Shown: positions 26,901 to 35,000 of the stretch, piece by piece | Numbering within the stretch: position 1 is the stretch's first letter | Layout of the letters: every line of letters begins with the position of its first letter | From: Cerina sp048266425 | GTDB taxonomy: Bacteria > Bacteroidota > Bacteroidia > Flavobacteriales > Flavobacteriaceae | Length of the DNA: 64,000 nt | Direction of reading: 5' to 3' | NCBI GenBank assembly: GCA_048266425.1 | Contig: JBLWZN010000010.1 | Location: 30,642 to 94,641 of the forward strand | Made by a program: the position numbers and the translations under genes | The notes under the pieces: generated by a model | What the model was told of the DNA's origin: nothing | Databases searched by the model: none | What the model saw: only the letters and a program-made list of their open reading frames with translations

Positions 26901-27757
26901 ACAAGGGGCAACCACTCGCTTATAAATTCCCTAAGAAGTTCACTGGCGCTTCGGCTCCGCTCAGCGACCCATCTTCGGTTACTGGGAAAAGTCGAAGTAA
27001 CAAGCCCAAGGCCGCCATTCTCAGGGAGAAGGGAAGCAATTCCGAACGGGAAATGGCAAACGCCATGTATTTGGCCGGTTTTGATGTTAAGGATGTGCAC
27101 ATGACCGATTTAATAACCGGTAGGGAAACCTTGGAGGATATCCGATTTATTGGTGCCGTGGGAGGATTTTCGAATTCGGATGTCCTTGGAAGTGCCAAAG
27201 GTTGGGCAGGAGCTTTTAAATACAATGAAAAGGCAAATATGGCGCTAAGGAATTTCTTTGCCCGCCCCGATACCTTGTCCGTCGGGATATGTAACGGTTG
27301 CCAGTTGTTTATGGAACTGGAACTGATACATCCTGAACTGGAGGCACACGGAAAAATGACCTACAACAATTCCAAAAAGCACGAGAGTAAATTTGGTTCC
27401 GTCAAAATTCAAAAGAACAACTCTGTCATGCTATCTTCGCTTGCCGGGTGTACCTTGGGGGTATGGATTTCACATGGGGAGGGTAAATTTGTATTGCCAG
27501 ATGCCGAAAAAAACTACGATATAGTGGCCAAATATGCATACGAAGGCTATCCCTCCAATCCAAACGGCAGTGACTATAACACGGCAATGCTGTGTGATAA
27601 AACCGGAAGGCACCTGGTAACCATGCCGCATATAGAGCGTTCCGTGTTCCCTTGGAACTGGGCCTATTACCCACCCGAAAGAAATGATAAGGTTTCGCCT
27701 TGGGTAGAAGCTTTTGTGAATGCCAGGAAATGGGTGGAGAAAAACAGTCGGCAGTAG
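23993..27757 (+). CDS. purL: Phosphoribosylformylglycinamidine synthase (large single-chain PurL)
   Basis: Enzyme of 1254 residues for the fourth step of purine synthesis: FGAR + ATP + glutamine to FGAM. The single-chain form has an N-terminal PurS-like part, two AIR-synthase-like halves (SEHCRHKIFNG near 165, SLKAETHNFPTTVEPFNGAATGSGG near 243, VSIHDHGAGGHLN near 470) and a C-terminal class I glutaminase (VGICNGCQLFMEL with nucleophile Cys near 1102, and MPHIERSVFPW with catalytic His near 1211). A 17-residue linker insert at about 986-1002 comes from a palindromic DNA element. The last codons and stop lie in a heptad array (27745). It is probably monocistronic. Confidence 0.96.
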   Translation: MIHFFGDIKNKIFAVQTHSVLTEEDTDKLVWLFGDLPKISRASLDSYFVGPRAAMITPWSTNATEITQNMGISGIIRIEEFYAIAQDFSGFDPMLSQKYTGLDQDIFKVDIAPEPVLEIEDIATYNKQEGLALSDDEVEYLQNLSLKLNRKLTDSEVFGFSQVNSEHCRHKIFNGTFVIDGQEMPSSLFKLIKKTSQEHPNDIVSAYKDNVAFVKGPKVMQFAPKSADKPDFYEEKEFESVISLKAETHNFPTTVEPFNGAATGSGGEIRDRLAGGKGSLPLAGTAVYMTAYSRLEAGNPDNQRDWERAMPERKWLYQTPIDILIKASNGASDFGNKFGQPLIAGSVLTFEHDEASAPFDSNIQADVQGPKGTVRRLGYDKVIMQAGGIGYGKADQAIKDKPKSGDKIVILGGDNYRIGMGGAAVSSADTGAFNSVITLNAVQRSNPEMQKRAANAIRGMVESDNNPIVSIHDHGAGGHLNCLSELVEETGGKIDLDKLPVGDPTLSAKEIIGNESQERMGLVIGQKDVDLLHRIADRERSPIYEVGDVTGDHRFTFKSSSTGEKPMDMDLEDMFGSSPKTVLTDSRIVREYEATSYVLEHFHEYLDQVLQLEAVACKDWLTNKVDRCVGGRVAKQQCAGPLQLPLNNCGVMAMDFKGIEGIATSIGHSPVSGLIDPAAGSKNSIAEALTNIVWAPMKDGLKSVSLSANWMWPCKNEGEDARLYEAVKAASEFAIELGINIPTGKDSLSMKQKYRDGEVIAPGTVIISAAGNCSDITKVVEPVLQKDGGSIYYINLSKDNYKLGGSSFAQVRNSIGNEAPTIKDSGYFKIVFDSIQTLINKGQLVAGHDIASGGLITTLLEMCFADNDLGAKLDLSGLGEEDTIKLLFSENAGIVFQAKNNSVEKVLNDAKIDFVKIGEVLEEGTLTIKHNRVKMGLNISSLRDTWFKTSFLLDNKQTSKGLAKERFENYKGQPLAYKFPKKFTGASAPLSDPSSVTGKSRSNKPKAAILREKGSNSEREMANAMYLAGFDVKDVHMTDLITGRETLEDIRFIGAVGGFSNSDVLGSAKGWAGAFKYNEKANMALRNFFARPDTLSVGICNGCQLFMELELIHPELEAHGKMTYNNSKKHESKFGSVKIQKNNSVMLSSLAGCTLGVWISHGEGKFVLPDAEKNYDIVAKYAYEGYPSNPNGSDYNTAMLCDKTGRHLVTMPHIERSVFPWNWAYYPPERNDKVSPWVEAFVNARKWVEKNSRQ
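26949..26997. repeat. Palindromic element inserted in frame inside purL
   Basis: Left arm begins CTTCGGCTCCGCTCAGCGACC (26949-26969) and right arm GGTTACTGGGAAAAGTCGAAG (26977-26997); the reverse complement of the right arm matches the left at 15 of 21 positions. It encodes about residues 986-1002 of PurL (ASAPLSDPSSVTGKSRS), a hydrophilic Ser-rich linker before the glutaminase domain, and keeps the frame. Confidence 0.6.
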
Positions 27758-27838
27758 GCAGTATTCAGTTCGCAGTGTTCAGTGAGCAGTAGTCAGTAAA
27801 TAAGTTCAACAAACCTGAAACCTGAAACAAAAAACAGT
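27745..27838. repeat. Heptad arrays at the 3' end of purL (CAGTNNN x8, AAACNNN x4)
   Basis: CAGT recurs at 27745, 27752, 27759, 27766, 27773, 27780, 27787 and 27794: eight copies with an exact 7-base step and variable last three bases. After ten other bases, units aaacctg, aaacctg, aaacaaa and aaacagt run from 27811 to 27838 with the same step. The purL stop codon lies in the second CAGT unit. Confidence 0.9.
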
Positions 27839-27949
27839 TGGCGCTCAGTTTACATCACAAGGTGTTTCTCAGCGACATTCCTTGAAACAATCAAGCTTGG
27901 ATAATCACATCCGCTGAAATCCGTAAAATCGTTGATTATCCGTGTTATA

Positions 27950-29353
27950 TCAAAACCCGAAATAGTTCTTGGCATTGTAGTAGGAAATGTCGCCGACAAT
28001 TTTCCCCAACCATTTTTCATCGGCGGGAAGCTCTCCATTGGCCACATCGTTTCCGATAAGATTGCACAACACCCTCCTGAAATATTCATGTCTCGGAAAG
28101 GATAAAAAGCTACGGGAGTCGGTCAACATTCCAACAAAACAGCTCAGCATGCCCATATTGGACAGGGTGTTCAACTGTTTCTCCATACCATCTTTCTGAT
28201 CAAGGTACCACCAGCCCGAACCAAATTGTACCTTTCCCTTAACTGAACCGTCGTTAAAGTTCCCGACCATGGTCGCAAATACCTCGTTATCGGATGGATT
28301 AAGATTGTAGATTATCGTTTTGGCCAGTTGATCGTTGCTGTCCAATTCGTTAAAAAAACCGCTCAATGCCCTGGCTTGCGCAAAATCCCCAATGGAATCG
28401 AACCCAGTGTCCGGTCCCAATTGGGTAAGCAGGCGCTTATTATTGTCCCTCAATGCCCCAAGGTGAAATTGTTGCGTCCACCCTCTTTTGTGATAAGCTT
28501 TTCCTAAGAACAATAATGTTTTGGCCTTAAAGTAATGCACCTCCTCTTGGTCCAGTTTCTTCTTGTTCTTTAATTTTTTGAAGATGGATTCACAATCCAG
28601 TACATCTTCCTTAAAGTAATAAAGTTGTTCCAATCCGTGATCCGCCAAACGGCCGCCATGGGCCTGGAAATAATCCATCCGACTTTCGAGTGCGTCCAAC
28701 AAATCGGAATATCCCGTAATAGGTTTATTGGTAACGGCTTCCAATCGCTCCATATAATTGAGATATGCAGCCGTATCCTCGACAGCATAAGCCTTATCTG
28801 GACGAAAAGCGGGCAAAACCTTGAATGGAATATTAGTTTGGGTCTTTATGTTCTTATGATGCTCCAACGAATCGGTAGGGTCATCGGTTGTACAAAGTAC
28901 TTCTACCCCGTATTGCTCCAGTAATCCCACGGTGTGATGCGTTGGCTGTTGTAATAAACTGTTGGTTTTTTGGTAAACCGCCTCCCCATTTTCTTCTGAA
29001 AGCAGCTCATCAATATCAAAGTATCCCAACAATTCCATATGGGACCAATGGTACAATGGGTTTCTAACCGTATATGGTACGGCTGCTGCCCATTTTAAAA
29101 ATTTTTCCTTGTCCGTAGCGTTTCCTGTTATGAATTTTTCATCGACTCCCAAAGTGCGCATAGCCCGCCACTTATAGTGATCGCCGGCAAGCCAAACCTG
29201 GCTGATATTCTCAAAAACCCTGTTGTTCGCTATATCTTGGGGAATTAAATGATTGTGATAGTCGATGATCGGCAGGGATTTGGCATAGTCATGGTAAAGT
29301 GATTTTGCAAAATCGGTCCGTAAAAGGAAATCTTCGGTTAAAAATGTCTTCAT
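27950..29353 (-). CDS. uxaC: Uronate isomerase (glucuronate/galacturonate isomerase)
   Basis: Cytoplasmic amidohydrolase-superfamily enzyme (467 residues, normal length) that isomerises D-glucuronate to D-fructuronate and D-galacturonate to D-tagaturonate. Motifs include IDYHNHLIPQDIA near residue 30 (metal His pair), NPLYHWSHMELLGYFDI near 97-114 and VLCTTDDPTDSLEHH near 152-165. It is the last gene of a minus-strand operon with KDPG aldolase (12 bp upstream) and KDG kinase. The later steps uxaB and uxaA, or uxuA/B, are not in this window, so the pathway must be completed elsewhere. Confidence 0.95.
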   Translation of the reverse strand: MKTFLTEDFLLRTDFAKSLYHDYAKSLPIIDYHNHLIPQDIANNRVFENISQVWLAGDHYKWRAMRTLGVDEKFITGNATDKEKFLKWAAAVPYTVRNPLYHWSHMELLGYFDIDELLSEENGEAVYQKTNSLLQQPTHHTVGLLEQYGVEVLCTTDDPTDSLEHHKNIKTQTNIPFKVLPAFRPDKAYAVEDTAAYLNYMERLEAVTNKPITGYSDLLDALESRMDYFQAHGGRLADHGLEQLYYFKEDVLDCESIFKKLKNKKKLDQEEVHYFKAKTLLFLGKAYHKRGWTQQFHLGALRDNNKRLLTQLGPDTGFDSIGDFAQARALSGFFNELDSNDQLAKTIIYNLNPSDNEVFATMVGNFNDGSVKGKVQFGSGWWYLDQKDGMEKQLNTLSNMGMLSCFVGMLTDSRSFLSFPRHEYFRRVLCNLIGNDVANGELPADEKWLGKIVGDISYYNAKNYFGF

Positions 29354-29365
29354 CTCCTATCTTGG

Positions 29366-30034
29366 TTAACCTCTCAATTTTTTGATCAACGCTAGGGTCT
29401 CCCTAACGGTTTTTTCCAATCCCGCATAATCCTCTTTGGCAAGAACTTCCTTGCTGATCAGTTGGGACCCCATACCTACACAGGTTACACCGGCATCGAA
29501 CCAACCTTTAAGATTTGCCTCTTCTGTACTTACACCTCCTGTTGGCATAACGCTTGTCCACGGTTGTGGTCCTTTGATAGCCTTTACAAACCCGGGACCA
29601 TATAAATCCCCGGGGAATAATTTAACGATCTCGCAGCCCAGTTCCTCTGCCGCATTTATCTCGGTCAAGGAGCCACAGCCGGGTGACCAGAGCACTTTGC
29701 GCCTATTGCAGACCTTGGCGATGTCCTCGCGGAGCGATGGGGTCACCACAAAATTGGCCCCCAACTGCATATACAGTGAAGCTGCACCGGCATCGGTTAT
29801 CGAACCAACCCCCATGATCATGCCGGGGAGTTCCTTCAAGGCGAATTTGTTGAGCTCCCCAAAAATTTCAAAGGCAAAATCGCCCCGGCTGGTAAATTCG
29901 ATCAATCTAGCACCGCCATCATAGCAGGCTTTCAGTGTTTTTTTTCCAATTTCTACATCAGGATGATAAAACAAAGGCACCATGCCCGTTTCCTTCATTA
30001 CGTTGGCTACCTCTGTTCTTGTATACTTTGCCAT
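29366..30034 (-). CDS. eda: KDPG/KHG aldolase
   Basis: Class I aldolase of 222 residues that splits 2-keto-3-deoxy-6-phosphogluconate into pyruvate and glyceraldehyde 3-phosphate. The Schiff-base Lys is in CEIVKLFPGDLYGPGFVKAI (near residue 134); the catalytic Glu is in LIEFTSRGDFAFEIF (near 40). Also visible are the phosphate-binding SPGCGSLTEI and MPTGGVSTEE loops. It lies between kdgK and uxaC with short gaps (45 and 12 bp), so all three are probably one transcript. Confidence 0.94.
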   Translation of the reverse strand: MAKYTRTEVANVMKETGMVPLFYHPDVEIGKKTLKACYDGGARLIEFTSRGDFAFEIFGELNKFALKELPGMIMGVGSITDAGAASLYMQLGANFVVTPSLREDIAKVCNRRKVLWSPGCGSLTEINAAEELGCEIVKLFPGDLYGPGFVKAIKGPQPWTSVMPTGGVSTEEANLKGWFDAGVTCVGMGSQLISKEVLAKEDYAGLEKTVRETLALIKKLRG

Positions 30035-30079
30035 TTCTTTGTCAGTTAATTGTTATTTGTAAATTGTAACGGACACTAA

Positions 30080-31120
30080 TTACCGAGCCACACGGCCGGA
30101 AGCGTCCCCACCCATCAGTTTGTTCACTTCGTCTACAGTGACCAAGTTGGCATCGCCCACAATGGTATGCTTTAAGCAGGAGGCCGCAACGGCGAAATTC
30201 AGTGCGTTCTGGTCATCCTCCGGATACTTTAACAGGCCATAGATGAGTCCGCCCATAAAGGAATCCCCTCCACCGACCCTATCCACAATATCGGTGATTT
30301 GGTATTCGGGGGATTTGTACATGGTTTTCCCATCGTACAATACCCCTGCCCAGGTATTGTGGGATGCCGAAATAGATCCCCTTAGCGTGGTGATCACTTT
30401 TTTGGCATTGGGGAATTTTTTCATCATCTGTTTACAGACCGACAAAAAGGCCTCCGCTTTTACGTGTTGGCCCTGGGTGGTTATATCCAATCCTTCCGGC
30501 TTAATTCCAAAGTGCTTTTCAGCATCCTCCTCATTGCCCAAAATGATGTCGCAATACGACGTAAGTTCGGTCATTATAGCTTCAGGCTCCACACCGTACT
30601 TCCACAATTTTGCCCTATAATTTAAATCCGTTGAAACGATAAGGCCTAGTTTTTTGGCTGCTTTTACGGCCTCCAAACAAACATCGGCAGCACCTTGGGA
30701 AATAGCTGGGGTAATCCCCGTCCAATGGAACCACTCGGCACCTTTAAAGACTTTTGCCCAATCGATCATTCCCGGCTTTATTTCACTTATGGAGGAATGT
30801 GACCTATCATAAACCACTTTGCTGCCCCTACTTACGGCACCGGTTTCCAAAAAGTATATTCCGAGCCGCTCGCCCCCATAAATAATCTGGTCCGTACCTA
30901 CCCCTCTTTTCCGCATTTCCATCAGGGCGCATTCCCCTATGTCATTTTTGGGCAACCGCGTTACAAAATCGACCGGTACCCCATAATTGGCCAAAGATAC
31001 GGCCACATTGGATTCGCCACCTCCATAAACCACGTCAAAACTGTTGGCTTGGGAAAACCTTAAAAATCCTGGAGGCGATAACCGGAGCATTATCTCTCCG
31101 AAAGTAATTACTTTTTGCAT
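30080..31120 (-). CDS. kdgK: 2-keto-3-deoxygluconate kinase (PfkB family)
   Basis: Ribokinase-like sugar kinase of 346 residues that phosphorylates KDG to KDPG, the substrate of the neighbouring aldolase. N-terminal PfkB pattern: VVYGGGESNVAVSLANYG; C-terminal ATP/anion-hole motif: DRVGGGDSFMGGLIYGLL (catalytic Asp near residue 279). It is the first gene of the hexuronate operon. KDG is made from pectin or alginate breakdown as well as from hexuronates, which fits a marine polysaccharide degrader. A well-spaced promoter candidate lies about 190 bp upstream. Confidence 0.93.
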   Translation of the reverse strand: MQKVITFGEIMLRLSPPGFLRFSQANSFDVVYGGGESNVAVSLANYGVPVDFVTRLPKNDIGECALMEMRKRGVGTDQIIYGGERLGIYFLETGAVSRGSKVVYDRSHSSISEIKPGMIDWAKVFKGAEWFHWTGITPAISQGAADVCLEAVKAAKKLGLIVSTDLNYRAKLWKYGVEPEAIMTELTSYCDIILGNEEDAEKHFGIKPEGLDITTQGQHVKAEAFLSVCKQMMKKFPNAKKVITTLRGSISASHNTWAGVLYDGKTMYKSPEYQITDIVDRVGGGDSFMGGLIYGLLKYPEDDQNALNFAVAASCLKHTIVGDANLVTVDEVNKLMGGDASGRVAR

Positions 31121-31314
31121 GGAAACTGATTTGGATTAATTATTAAAATTCTTTGCGTTTGTTGAACCTATTTAAGGATCCGCCAATAATTTATGATTAT
31201 GGGCCTATTTATCCCTAAAACCTTAGCGAAAATAAGAAATTATAAACATCAAATCTTGGTTGGGACAAAAAAGATAAAAACCATTTTTTTAATCAACTGT
31301 TTATCAGATAAATG

Positions 31315-31343
31315 CAAAAATACATTCGATTGCATAGATCAAG
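31315..31343 (-). promoter_or_regulatory. Candidate promoter of the kdgK-eda-uxaC operon
   Basis: On the minus strand CTTG (31343-31340) and TATTTTTG (31322-31315) are separated by 17 bases, close to the Bacteroidetes sigma -33/-7 consensus. This predicts a leader of about 190 bases. It is one of the two best-spaced promoter matches in the window. Confidence 0.45.
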
Positions 31344-31424
31344 TATTTCCTTCAATTTTCCGATTTAATTCCAAGATGGGAATCCAACCTTATTTTTTGC
31401 ATTCATGTTGCATAAGAAAAATAT

Positions 31425-31432
31425 TATCTTTG
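31425..31432 (+). promoter_or_regulatory. -7-like box directly before the DUF6660 start
   Basis: TATCTTTG ends 4 bases before the GTG start at 31437. If used, transcription would begin at or beside the start codon. A TTG at 31408-31410 (14-base spacing) or 31397-31399 (25) could serve as -33; neither spacing is ideal. Confidence 0.35.
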
Positions 31433-31436
31433 AACC

Positions 31437-31748
31437 GTGAAAATATGGACTTACATTCTATCCTTCTATTTTTTGGGACTTACAATGGTTCCATGCGGTG
31501 ATACCGAGGCTGCTTTGGACCTAGGTCAAAATCTCACTGCACAAATAGATTCCGGACATGACCACGGGCATTCCTGTGATGAATGTTCCCCATTCTGCCA
31601 GTGCCATTGTTGCCAAGTGCATGTTGTTCATTTTGCTACAAATCCCAAAAAGATCATTACTCCCGAAATATCTAGCGTGCAACCCTTCCACTTTAATAGG
31701 CGCGTATTGGATTTCATTCCCTCCATTTTACAACCTCCCAAGATTTAA
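31437..31748 (+). CDS. Small His/Cys-rich exported protein (DUF6660-like)
   Basis: Protein of 103 residues with an N-terminal signal-like helix (ILSFYFLGLTMVPC). The middle holds a dense set of possible metal ligands: DSGHDHGHSCDECSPFCQC then HCCQVHVVHF, giving about seven His and seven Cys in 30 residues. The family is described only as a domain of unknown function in Bacteroidetes. It starts the metal island, 270 bp upstream of an RND efflux pump, so a metal-binding or chaperone role is plausible. The start is GTG at 31437; no upstream start gives a better signal peptide. Confidence 0.72.
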   Translation: MKIWTYILSFYFLGLTMVPCGDTEAALDLGQNLTAQIDSGHDHGHSCDECSPFCQCHCCQVHVVHFATNPKKIITPEISSVQPFHFNRRVLDFIPSILQPPKI

Positions 31749-31904
31749 TTTCATTTTTATACTTCTTCAAAAGAGAGGACCACTGCGTCCCTTTGTGACT
31801 TTATTATTTAGAGTCAAAATTCGATTTCGGAGGATTCTGAATATCCATACGAAAAAGTTTAACTGAGAGCTTGTTTTAAAATAGATCCATTGTTTTTTAA
31901 TGCC

Positions 31905-31974
31905 ATTTTTGCGCATCATCTAGTAATCCCGAATAGTCGGGATTAAACCGTAGCGCAACTAAATGCACAAAAAT
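31905..31974 (+). promoter_or_regulatory. Structured leader before the RND-TolC gene
   Basis: A perfect inner hairpin, TAATCCCGA (31924-31932) with TCGGGATTA (31937-31945), is enclosed by an outer stem ATTTTTGCGCA (31905-31915) with TGCACAAAAAT (31964-31974), 10 of 11 Watson-Crick pairs plus one mismatch or wobble. The same left arm can instead pair through TTGCGC (31909-31914) with GCGCAA (31953-31958). It ends 44 bases before the ATG at 32019. The pairing alternatives suggest an attenuator or a folded repeat. Confidence 0.45.
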
Positions 31975-32018
31975 TTTAATCCTCTATTCCAAAAACAGTC
32001 TCTAAATTATTTATTAAA

Positions 32019-35000
32019 ATGATCAATAAAATCATTGATTTCTCAATTAACAATAAATTCATCATTGGTCTGTTCACCTTTGCCCTGATAGGATTTGGTA
32101 TTTGGAGCATGACAAAGGTACCCATAGATGCTGTTCCAGATATTACGAACAATCAGGTGCAGGTCATCACACAAGCTCCAAATCTAGGTACTGAAGAAAT
32201 AGAGCAATTTGTTACCTATCCGGTGGAACTTGCCTTGAGCAATTTGCCCGAAGTTCAGGAAATACGATCTATTTCTCGATTTGGTCTCTCCGTAGTTACA
32301 ATCGTGTTCAACGATAATGCAGGAACCTATCTCCCCCGTCAGTTGGTTTCGGAAAAACTTCCCGAAATACGACAACAAATTCCGAAAGGTTTTGGTCAAC
32401 CTGTCATGGGACCTATCTCTACAGGTTTGGGAGAAATCTATCAGTATACGCTGGATGTGGACGAAGCTCATAAAGATAAGTATGATATAACCCAACTTCG
32501 GACATTTCAGGATTGGATCGTTCGTAGGCAAATGGCCATGGTTCCAGGAGTTATAGAGGTAAATGCATTTGGCGGAAAGATTAAGCAATACGAGGTTGCC
32601 ATTAATCCCAATGAGCTTAGAGCAATCGGTTTAAGCATAGCAGATGTTTTCGAGGCCTTGGAAAACAATAATCAGAATACCGGAGGGGCCTATATCGAAA
32701 AAAACCATCAAGCCAATTTTATTAGGGGCGAAGGTCTCGCAAAATCCATTCCGGACATAGAGAATATCGTTGTAAAGACTATCAATAAAATTCCCATTCG
32801 CATAAAGGACATAGCTAAAGTTTCTATCGGAAGTGCCATACGATACGGAGCTCTTACGAAGGATGGTAAGGGGGAAACCGTAGGAGGTATGATTTTGATG
32901 CTCAAAGGCGCCAACTCTAATGAGGTTATCAACAACGTCAAGGAAAGAGTGGTCCAAATCCAAAAATCCTTGCCGGAAGGCGTTACGATAAAACCCTTTC
33001 TAGATCGTAGCGAACTCATCTCCAAAACCACCGGAACCGTTACAAAGAATCTATTGGAGGGCGGACTCATAGTCATTTTTGTTCTGGTACTATTGCTGGG
33101 TAATTGGCGAGGGGGCCTTATTGTCGCATCCACGATACCCTTGTCGCTACTTTTCGCTTTTATTCTGATGAATATATTCGATGTGTGGGCCAATTTAATG
33201 AGCCTTGGAGCCATTGACTTTGGTATTATTGTTGACGGCGCCGTCATTATTGTGGAAAGCACCGTCTTTCTCCTCGGTTCCCGATTGGGGAAAACAAAAT
33301 CGCTCTCCCCAAAAGACAAGGATGCCCTTGTGGCCGATTCTTCTAAAAAAATGATGAATACCGCTTTCTTTGGTCAACTTATTATTCTCATTGTGTTTAT
33401 TCCCATTTTGGCCTTGGAAGGGGTAGAAGGCAAAATGTTTAAACCCATGGCCCTTACCTTTATCTTCGCAATGATCGGGGCAATGGTACTGTGTTTAACG
33501 TATGTGCCCATGATATCTGCGCTGATTTTGCCATCGACTCCCTTCGGTTCCCTGCCCGACTCAGACATTCAGGAGGGCGATCAGGGGCCGAACACTCCGT
33601 TAACCGGGACCATCGACAAGACTCGGGATAACCGCCGTCGAAGCTACGGCGACCGATTTGTTCATTGGGTAGAACGCAAGTATGAGCCCTTACTTTCCAA
33701 ATCGCTGCAGAAAGGAAAATGGATAATCGGTATTGCCTTGGCACTGTTTGTCCTTACCATATATGCTTTCACCAGATTGGGAGGTGAATTTATTCCTCAA
33801 TTGGACGAGGGCGATATCGCTTTTCACGATATTTTAAAACCAGGCAGTTCGCTAAGTGAATCAATTGCTACCACCACAAAAATTGAACAGATCATCAAGG
33901 CTCAATTTCCAGAAGCTGAATCGGTAATTAGCCGCATCGGAGTCGCGGATGTACCTACGGACCCTATGCCTATGGATATGGCAGATGTATTCATAATTCT
34001 AAAAGATCCCTCCGAGTGGATTTCGGCTAGCTCAAAAGGGGAACTGATCGATAAAATCAAAGAAGCGATCAGCATTGTTCCTGGGGTCAATTATGAGTTT
34101 ACCCAACCTATTGAAATGCGCTTTAATGAACTGATTACAGGGGTACGGGAAGATGTGGCCATTAAGTTGTTTGGGGACGACCTGGATATTTTGGCATCAA
34201 AGGGAGCGGAAATCGGCAACCTCGTTAAAAATATACCTGGTGTTGCCGATATGAAAGTGGAATCCATCTCAGGGCAGCCCCAAATATCCATTAATTATGA
34301 CCGAAGAAAATTGGCACAATATGGCCTGCAAATCAATTCGTTGAACAGTACTATTCAGGCTGCATTTGCCGGAGGACATGCCGGAGTCATATTTGAAGGG
34401 GAGAAGCGATTTGACCTAGTAGTGCGTTTGGACAAACAGAATAGGACGGATATCTCGGACGTTAAAGATCTTTATGTCAATTTGCCAAATGGAAGCCAAA
34501 TTCCCCTCAGGGAGGTTGCGGAGATAAGTTACAAACCGGGTCCCATGCAGATCAGCAGGGACAATACCAACAGGAGGACTTACGTCGGTATTAATATCAG
34601 GGATAGGGACGTAAAATCGGTCGTAGAGGATATCAAATCACGTTTGGATGAAAAACTAAAATTGCCCCCCGGATACTATATCCGCTATGGTGGGGCGTTT
34701 GAAAATTTGGAGCGTGCCAGCAATCGCTTAAGGACCGTTGTGCCCATTGCACTATTTCTAATCTTTATTCTAATTTATTTTGCCCTAAAGTCCTTGCCAC
34801 AGACCTTAATGATCTATATGGCCATTCCCATGGCGACCATAGGCGGAGTTTTTGCCCTTTGGCTGCGTGATATGCCTTTCAGCATTTCGGCAGGGGTTGG
34901 TTTTATAGTACTGTTCGGAGTTGCCGTCCTCAACGGATTGGTAATGATCAGCGGACTTAACGAATTGAAACAGGAAGGCAAAATGAATCTAAAAGAACGA

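Larger units (their letters stand above)
31121..31436. other. 316-bp divergent intergenic region between kdgK and the metal island
   Basis: No credible gene on either strand. It holds the candidate kdgK promoter (31343-31315, minus strand) and a TATCTTTG box at 31425-31432 facing the DUF6660 gene. ATGCA (31312-31316) and TGCAT (31330-31334) form a short inverted repeat over the kdgK -7 box, a possible operator. Confidence 0.45.

Noticed and set aside
27745..27838. CRISPR array
   Set aside because: The period is 7 bases with no long repeat-spacer pattern and no cas genes nearby.
31193..31501. 102-codon frame upstream of and overlapping the DUF6660 gene
   Set aside because: The DUF6660 frame has a signal peptide and conserved ligand pattern; this frame lacks any feature.
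32708..33319. 203-codon minus-strand open frame inside the RND pump gene
   Set aside because: Antisense to conserved RND sequence; composition and lack of motifs indicate a shadow frame.
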